Source: a virus. From it: DNA of 25,315 nt. This document shows positions 21,429-25,315 of this stretch, piece by piece. The translations under genes and the position numbers were made by a program. The number at the start of each line of letters is the position of its first letter. The first letter of the stretch is position 1. The notes below the pieces were generated by a model. That model was given only the letters and a program-made list of their open reading frames with translations, had not been told where the DNA came from and made no database searches. The stretch is taken from IMG/VR virus record IMGVR_UViG_3300042549_001515, positions 1 to 25,315 of that record; one strand, written 5' to 3'.

Positions 21429-23384
21429 CTATTTCACTTCGCCGTAAGTGTCACCGACGTCGCCTTCAGACCATGTGATTAGCTCAGGCCACCACGACAC
21501 GCCCTTACGCATGATGCTCTGCAATTCATCGAGAACTTCGTTCGCCACAGTCTCAGGAACGATGTACACCAGCTCGTCATGGACGGCAAGCGATGGGCGA
21601 TACCCGGTACGTTTGAACATCGTCAGGGCATGTTCCGCAATCACGTCACGGGCAAGGGCTTGCACCAAGTTCTCTACGCCTTTTCCAGCATAGATGCGGG
21701 CTCGTGATCGGCCACTGCCGTACCACCATTCTGTCTTGCCGTTGTCCGACTCCTTGGTCAGGCCGGGGTAGTAAATCTTGCGACCGGACGGTAGGCGCAC
21801 AGCGTGCTTCTCGGTAACGCACAGACCCCATGGGTCAATGGCTACCTCTGTACCTTGCTGGATGTTGGGAATGTTGTTCTGAAACGACTTCCAACCTTTA
21901 ACGATGTCGTGATATGTGTCACGCCACGCTGTTACAACTTCAAGAGACTCGGCTTCTGACAACTCCAGACCGCCCATGAGCTTGGCCACCTTGCGGAACG
22001 TAGGCGCACCAGCACCGAAGCCCAGACCCAACTGAGCGATCTTGGCCAGCTGTCGCTGATCTTTGGTCACCTCGCTCTCGTCTATGCCGTAACGTGCAGC
22101 AGCAAACGAACGGTACAAGTCAGCCTCAACGTCGGCTGTGTACAAATCCATGGACTGCTTGACCTTCCACAGGAAGTGGTTGACCCGCAACTCGATGCCA
22201 GACAAGTCAGCCACTACGACCTTGTGCTTCTTAGGGGCACGCAGTGAGTTACGCAGCGCATCTGACGCCTTGGGTTTCTTGGGGTTGATGCGCGGCAGAT
22301 TCTGCATGTTGTACTGCTCACCAGACCAGCGCCCAGTAGTGTCAGCGCCAGCGTACTTGAGTGGCACTGGGATGCGACCACCGCATGCGTCAGCGGCTTT
22401 GACGAACGCTTGCAGCCTTGTCTCCAGCAAAGTGGACTTGACCTCAAGGCGCACACGGGCAGCAGCGGCAATGATCGGGTCTTCGTGGTCTTGCAGTGCG
22501 ATGAACGCATCGTCTGTCTTGGCCAGTGCAGGTGTCATCTTGGCCGGGTTAGTGGGCGACTGCTTCATGGGAACTTCGACTCCGCGAGACGTAAGCAACT
22601 CACCGAACTTGGCGGCGCTTGCCATGGTCATGCGGACATATTCTTCGGGGCTGGTTGGGTCGCCTTCTAGCTTACGAGCCACGGACTCAGCTTGTGTAAA
22701 CAGCAAGTCGTACAGGTCGTTCAGGGCCTTGGCCTTCTCCGCCTTCACATCTTCCAGTGCCTTGTTCACCATGTCGTAATCGAGTTGGAACTTAGGCTCC
22801 ACAAGCATACGTGTAGTCATGTCGATGTGCATCAGCTCTGCCTTGGGGAATCCCTTGGCCAGCTTCTTGAACAACTCAGCGCACAGGTCAGTGTCCACCT
22901 TGTTGTACTCTTCCATCTGAGCCAGCTCATCAGGGCTGAAGTCACATAAGTGTTTACCCTTGGTGTTCGTAGCTTCGAGGTCTAACTTGGCACCGACCTT
23001 CAACTCAGCAGCCAACTTCTTAAGCGACACGCCAGTGAGGAACTTGCCGCCAACAGATGTGCCAGTCTTCGAGTACTTGGAACGTGCCATAGCAGCGGTG
23101 CAGCCGTACATCTTGGGCTTGATGTTGAATCTCCATGCGAGGATCATGGAGTCGAAGCCGGACATGTTGTGGCCAATTGCCATCTTGTCGTCCCAGTCCA
23201 TGTCCTGCATATGTCTTCTGATCTTGTCCTCACCAAACAGCACGTACGTAGGCTCATCGCCCTCACGAATAGCCACCGAGATGATCTCAGTGTCTGGGTG
23301 CGTGATGTACTCAGTAGGGGACATACGACTCAGCGTGTGAGTCGTAGACCAGAAACTTTCAAAGTCTATGTAGACGGGTGTCAT
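21429..23384 (-). CDS. polA: DNA polymerase family A with 3'-5' exonuclease domain, 651 aa
   Basis: Replicative phage DNA polymerase. Exonuclease motifs: D7-x-E9 in 'VYIDFES', 'GHNMSGFD' (N73, D78) and 'YNKVD' (Y160...D164). Polymerase motif A 'VVADLSGIELRV' (D393), motif B 'RQLAKIAQLGLGFG' (R444, K448, L452, F456), motif C 'VHDELV' (H602-D603-E604). The residue matching E. coli Pol I Phe762 is Leu452, and the Tyr766 position is Phe456, as in the Leu-type PolA of many environmental phages. The 5'-3' exonuclease domain is absent, as usual for phage enzymes. The start ATG overlaps the stop of the upstream MazG-like gene (TGATG), so the pair is coupled. Confidence 0.98.
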   Translation of the reverse strand: MTPVYIDFESFWSTTHTLSRMSPTEYITHPDTEIISVAIREGDEPTYVLFGEDKIRRHMQDMDWDDKMAIGHNMSGFDSMILAWRFNIKPKMYGCTAAMARSKYSKTGTSVGGKFLTGVSLKKLAAELKVGAKLDLEATNTKGKHLCDFSPDELAQMEEYNKVDTDLCAELFKKLAKGFPKAELMHIDMTTRMLVEPKFQLDYDMVNKALEDVKAEKAKALNDLYDLLFTQAESVARKLEGDPTSPEEYVRMTMASAAKFGELLTSRGVEVPMKQSPTNPAKMTPALAKTDDAFIALQDHEDPIIAAAARVRLEVKSTLLETRLQAFVKAADACGGRIPVPLKYAGADTTGRWSGEQYNMQNLPRINPKKPKASDALRNSLRAPKKHKVVVADLSGIELRVNHFLWKVKQSMDLYTADVEADLYRSFAAARYGIDESEVTKDQRQLAKIAQLGLGFGAGAPTFRKVAKLMGGLELSEAESLEVVTAWRDTYHDIVKGWKSFQNNIPNIQQGTEVAIDPWGLCVTEKHAVRLPSGRKIYYPGLTKESDNGKTEWWYGSGRSRARIYAGKGVENLVQALARDVIAEHALTMFKRTGYRPSLAVHDELVYIVPETVANEVLDELQSIMRKGVSWWPELITWSEGDVGDTYGEVK

Positions 23385-23824
23385 CAGTACAGCCCCTCAA
23401 GGTTAGGTGGTGCATAGTCAGGCCCCTTGGCGATCTTGCCATGCTCGTTGAAGATGGGGTAGCCGTTCTTGTCGAACTTGCTGTAGTTGCTACGGTTCAC
23501 AGCGGCCACAGCGTCGGAGGTCTTCATGCCAGCGCAGTACCCAACGCCGACAGATGTAACGACTTGATCGGCCAGTGAGTCCAAGAAATCTTTGCGGTCG
23601 GTGATTTGCGCAACAACTGTGTTCTGCTTAAGTGCGTAAGCCATGTTGTTCAACGCTAAGCGAAGCCCCTGTCGAAAGAGCTCGTCGTCCTCGTTGTCTA
23701 GCTGAAACGCATCAAACATTTCAACCACCTCCTCGAGGTGACAGCCAAGCTGTACGTTGAAGTCTGCCTCTGTTGGTTTAGGTCTGGCACGTCTGTGCCA
23801 CAGCTCGATCTGATCTGTACTCAT
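23384..23824 (-). CDS. MazG-like all-alpha nucleotide pyrophosphohydrolase, 146 aa
   Basis: Probable NTP pyrophosphohydrolase. Helix 1 carries 'LEEVVEMFDAF' (E31, E32, E35) as metal-binding residues; the second pair is in 'DFLDSLADQVVTSVG' (D82, D86). The tail 'AVAAVNRSNYSKFDKNGYPI' with 'GKIAKGPDYAPPNL' is the usual end of phage phosphoribosyl-ATP-pyrophosphohydrolase-like proteins. It hydrolyses nucleoside triphosphates, perhaps non-canonical nucleotides or ppGpp-linked pools; the exact substrate cannot be read. The gene starts directly after the previous stop (TAA-ATG) and ends within the polymerase start, so it is co-translated with the polymerase. Confidence 0.83.
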   Translation of the reverse strand: MSTDQIELWHRRARPKPTEADFNVQLGCHLEEVVEMFDAFQLDNEDDELFRQGLRLALNNMAYALKQNTVVAQITDRKDFLDSLADQVVTSVGVGYCAGMKTSDAVAAVNRSNYSKFDKNGYPIFNEHGKIAKGPDYAPPNLEGLY

Positions 23825-24097
23825 TTAGCTTTCCAATTGGAATGCGACGATGGCGGCGGCGATGCGCTCGTTCACGTCAGTGATGGTCTCGGCTATGTAC
23901 GTCTCGTACTCGTAGCCCTCTTTGCGTCCGATGTTGACGATGTAGCCATTGGCTACCTGCAGCACTTCAACAGTGCCATAAAACAGTTTCTTTGAAGTCG
24001 GCATTGGTCGCTGCACCCCAATCATTTTTGGCGTCACACCGGGCGTGCTGGTAGTGATAGTGCTCCCTAGTATGTTGTGCATCAGGTCTTTAAACAT
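23825..24097 (-). CDS. Hypothetical protein, 90 aa
   Basis: ATG 24097 follows GGAGGG five bases upstream, so the longer TTG start at 24115 is rejected. The product begins MFKDLMHNILGSTITTSTPG and includes 'PKMIGVQRPMPTSKKLFYGT', then beta-rich 'VEVLQVANGYIVNIGRKEGY' and a C-terminal helix 'TDVNERIAAAIVAFQLES'. No membrane segment is predicted and no family is recognised. It overlaps the DUF3310 gene by eight bases and is followed directly by the MazG-like gene. Confidence 0.72.
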   Translation of the reverse strand: MFKDLMHNILGSTITTSTPGVTPKMIGVQRPMPTSKKLFYGTVEVLQVANGYIVNIGRKEGYEYETYIAETITDVNERIAAAIVAFQLES

Positions 24098-24305
24098 TGC
24101 GACCCTCCAACTCAATTAGTAGTTCAATGTAGTGCTTGGCTTTCTCGAGATCAGCCATGCCGTTCTTGTTGCGCCAGCGACTGACGTACTTGATGACGTT
24201 GCCCTCGAGGTATGGGATGCCGTTGGCATGGATGAACTCCACTGGCTGTATTTTCATTTGCTTGTAGTGGTTGCCATCAATTTGTTCGTCTAATGGATTT
24301 GTCAT
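24090..24305 (-). CDS. DUF3310 family protein, 71 aa
   Basis: Starts MTNPLDEQIDGNHYKQMKIQ and contains 'PVEFIHANGIPYLEGNVIKY' and 'VSRWRNKNGMADLEKAKHYI'. This is the full DUF3310 signature: 'GxHY...IQPxExI...Ixxx-GNVIKYxxR...K-G--DL-KA-HYI'. Some family members are annotated as phage nucleotide-kinase-like proteins, but the activity is not established. Its length is normal for the family. The ATG overlaps the stop of the DUF551-like gene (ATGA), and its own stop overlaps the next start. Confidence 0.92.
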   Translation of the reverse strand: MTNPLDEQIDGNHYKQMKIQPVEFIHANGIPYLEGNVIKYVSRWRNKNGMADLEKAKHYIELLIELEGRNV

Positions 24306-24511
24306 TCTCTGCTCCTGTTAAATGTTGGAAGTGGTGCCCAGTGAGTCCAGCCGTCAGCATCGCGCCAGCTACCAAGGACTGCAACGCCTAAGCGTTTGTC
24401 GATCAGCAGCATCTTCGCACTCAGCGGCGGTGAATGTTCTTTGGCATCAAGCCAGTGGTTGTTCACATCGACCACAGCAAAGCGGTCGTGGGTGAGTTTG
24501 TGCTCTGTCAC
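24302..24511 (-). CDS. DUF551-like small protein, 69 aa
   Basis: Begins MTEHKLTHDRFAVVDVNNHW and continues LDAKEHSPPLSAKMLLIDKR, then LGVAVLGSWRDADGWTHWAP. The C-terminal 'W-THWAPLPTF' with the preceding 'SPPLSAKMLLID' resembles DUF551-type phage proteins (ending in T-HW-PLP), whose function is unknown. It overlaps both neighbours by ATGA junctions. Assignment is tentative because the upstream part is not typical. Confidence 0.68.
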   Translation of the reverse strand: MTEHKLTHDRFAVVDVNNHWLDAKEHSPPLSAKMLLIDKRLGVAVLGSWRDADGWTHWAPLPTFNRSRE

Positions 24512-24693
24512 TCGATCTCCTCTATGCGTACTCTGACGCGGATTGGTTGCGCTGTTACGCCACTGATCTTCTCGACTCTCATGGCAACTGCGGAAGCGTC
24601 TACTTTCTTCATGTACAGAAGCGGAACTCCGTCAAAGCTGCGGAAGTTGCGGCCTCTGAGTTTGATGGCCCATGCCTTAATGTCTTTTTTCAT
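24508..24693 (-). CDS. Hypothetical protein, 61 aa
   Basis: ATG 24693 is preferred: GGAAG lies eight bases upstream, and the ATG overlaps the stop of a tiny upstream frame (ATGA). An in-frame ATG at 24708 is possible. The product begins MKKDIKAWAIKLRGRNFRSF, then DGVPLLYMKKVDASAVAMRV, then EKISGVTAQPIRVRVRIEEI. The pattern 'WAIKL...F...G-P-LF/Y--K--A-A...RVRI-E' is seen in many small phage proteins without known function. It is basic and soluble. Confidence 0.68.
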   Translation of the reverse strand: MKKDIKAWAIKLRGRNFRSFDGVPLLYMKKVDASAVAMRVEKISGVTAQPIRVRVRIEEIE

Positions 24694-24722
24694 GACAGCG
24701 ACTTCCATTTGCTCTTGGTCAT
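24690..24722 (-). CDS. 10-codon relay ORF between two ATGA overlaps
   Basis: ATG 24722 overlaps the stop of the 38-aa membrane peptide gene. The frame reads MTKSKWKSLS and its stop overlaps ATG 24693 of the next gene. Both joints are ATGA. It may be a real micropeptide, or a relay that lets ribosomes reinitiate along the chain. Alternatively the next gene starts at 24708 and this frame is a by-product. Confidence 0.25.
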   Translation of the reverse strand: MTKSKWKSLS

Positions 24723-24835
24723 TCTTCGTCCCTCGGTGTGCTTTTGCGCTCGCGCCAGATTGCATAGCCGCACAGCAAGCCGTGAAACCAAGCCACGCCG
24801 ATCATCAGCCATGTTTCGGGGTCGATTTCTCTCAT
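24719..24835 (-). CDS. 38-aa single-span membrane peptide
   Basis: ATG 24835 overlaps the stop of the upstream 117-aa gene (ATGA) and follows AGGGGGAACAC. The peptide starts MREIDPETWLMIGVAWFHGL, then LCGYAIWRERKSTPRDEE. Residues 8-27 form one hydrophobic helix flanked by an acidic N-terminus and a basic 'RERK' then acidic C-terminus, so it should be a small membrane protein, N-out/C-in by the positive-inside rule. The function is unknown: size and shape would also fit a small phage accessory membrane protein or holin-like factor, but nothing proves this. Confidence 0.68.
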   Translation of the reverse strand: MREIDPETWLMIGVAWFHGLLCGYAIWRERKSTPRDEE

Positions 24836-25185
24836 GTGTTCCCCCTGTTTCGGATGGCGGTGGCAATTTCTTTGCCATGTTTGTACCAATCAGGGCCGCC
24901 AGCAAAAACATTTAGGGCAGGGTGTACGCCAAGCGTTTCTGCTTTCTTTGCACACGCCTCTCTTTCGGCCTTAACAGCAGCGTTCCAAACACCAATTGCT
25001 AGTGCGGTGTAGGCATTTGCAGGGCCTTGAGCGCACAAGTCCATGTCAAGGTGGACTAAGTTGTTGTCTTTGTCTAACCTAGCCCATTCTGAGCCGGGTT
25101 CAGCGTAATCCCACACAACCTTGTCATTACCTTCTTCGTCTTTCACGGTTTCCATTTTGATGGTTCCTTCAAACGGATAAGTCAT
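24832..25185 (-). CDS. Hypothetical protein, 117 aa
   Basis: ATG 25185 has GGGAG five bases upstream and overlaps the stop of the zinc-ribbon gene (ATGA); ATG 25197 is the less likely alternative. The product starts MTYPFEGTIKMETVKDEEGN and contains 'DYAEPGSEWARLDKDNNLVH'. It continues 'NAAVKAEREACAKKAETLGV' and ends 'HGKEIATAIRNRGNT'. The C-terminal part, with 'EREACAKxAE' and 'IAxAIRxRG', is a frequent helical ending in phage accessory proteins of unknown function. It is soluble and acidic. Confidence 0.74.
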   Translation of the reverse strand: MTYPFEGTIKMETVKDEEGNDKVVWDYAEPGSEWARLDKDNNLVHLDMDLCAQGPANAYTALAIGVWNAAVKAEREACAKKAETLGVHPALNVFAGGPDWYKHGKEIATAIRNRGNT

Positions 25186-25315
25186 TTGTTCTCCCACAGT
25201 TTGTCAAAGCAAGGCTTGCAGCAGTCAAATGAACCGTACTCCCCGTCTGATCCATCAATCGACATGATGGTCGTTGTTGTTTCGCAGATTTCACACTTGT
25301 ACGTCCCGATCTCAA
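25182..25315 (-). CDS. Zinc-ribbon protein, 5' end outside the window
   Basis: An open frame enters from the right edge (first full codon at 25313) and ends at TGA 25182-25184. The 43 visible residues contain C-x2-C (YKCEIC) and, 20 residues later, CCKPC, giving a C-x2-C...C-x2-C zinc-ribbon-like pair. The remainder, 'TIMSIDGSDGEYGSFD' between the pairs and 'FDKLWENK' at the end, is polar. The function is unknown; such ribbons in phage accessory regions bind nucleic acids or proteins. Its stop overlaps the next ATG. Confidence 0.6.
   Translation of the reverse strand, partial: EIGTYKCEICETTTTIMSIDGSDGEYGSFDCCKPCFDKLWENK

Noticed and set aside
1-25315. CRISPR arrays, tRNA genes, rRNA and insertion sequences
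   Set aside because: No regularly spaced repeats, no cloverleaf-like sequence with conserved T-loop and no transposase or terminal inverted repeats were seen by eye; a tRNA scan would settle the tRNA question.

Overview
The window is part of the genome of a tailed double-stranded DNA bacteriophage with moderate GC content. It is most likely a short-tailed (podovirus-like) phage of a Gram-negative, probably proteobacterial, host. The phage assignment rests on a family A DNA polymerase, a primase-helicase, an SSB-like protein, RecB-like and VRR-NUC nucleases, a tail-assembly-chaperone-like protein, a peptidase S74 domain and a 2616-residue virion-type polyprotein. Genes are tightly packed, with ATGA/TGATG overlaps and strong Shine-Dalgarno sites. 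The short-tail and host assignments are inferences: no terminase, portal, capsid, RNA polymerase, integrase or lysis gene lies in this window.

Left arm (1-12919, all + strand): late or virion genes. In order: the 3' part of a tail assembly chaperone-like gene, an unknown 150-aa protein, a GNAT acetyltransferase, a 315-aa Gln/Ala-rich protein ending in a peptidase S74 self-cleaving domain, a 581-aa coiled-coil protein, and the giant 2616-aa protein. The giant protein carries a sigma-region-4-like helix-turn-helix, a PcrA/UvrD-type Tudor-like domain, a variant YkuD L,D-transpeptidase, an HExxH metallopeptidase and a long 'large polyvalent protein'/PLxRFG-type C-terminal region. The last three large genes sit where other podophages keep their ejected internal core proteins. 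Five very small basic proteins follow.

The two arms converge at about 12.92-13.00 kb on one stem-loop terminator.

Right arm (13003-25315, all - strand, transcribed right to left): DNA metabolism. From upstream to downstream: a cluster of small accessory genes (zinc-ribbon protein, 117-aa protein, a 38-aa membrane peptide, DUF551-like, DUF3310), a MazG-like pyrophosphohydrolase, DNA polymerase A, a promoter with a large 5' UTR stem-loop, a RecB/Cas4-like nuclease, a VRR-NUC nuclease, an AT-richer patch with two homing-endonuclease-like genes, a SNF2-type helicase, a small coiled-coil protein, a putative SSB, a 68-aa protein, a terminator and finally an AEP-type primase fused to a DUF927-like helicase. 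Together these can supply priming, unwinding, synthesis, ssDNA protection, recombination or repair, and nucleotide-pool control.

The most interesting element is the giant virion-type protein. It joins two predicted enzymes that could remodel the cell envelope to two modules that in cellular proteins contact RNA polymerase or promoter DNA.
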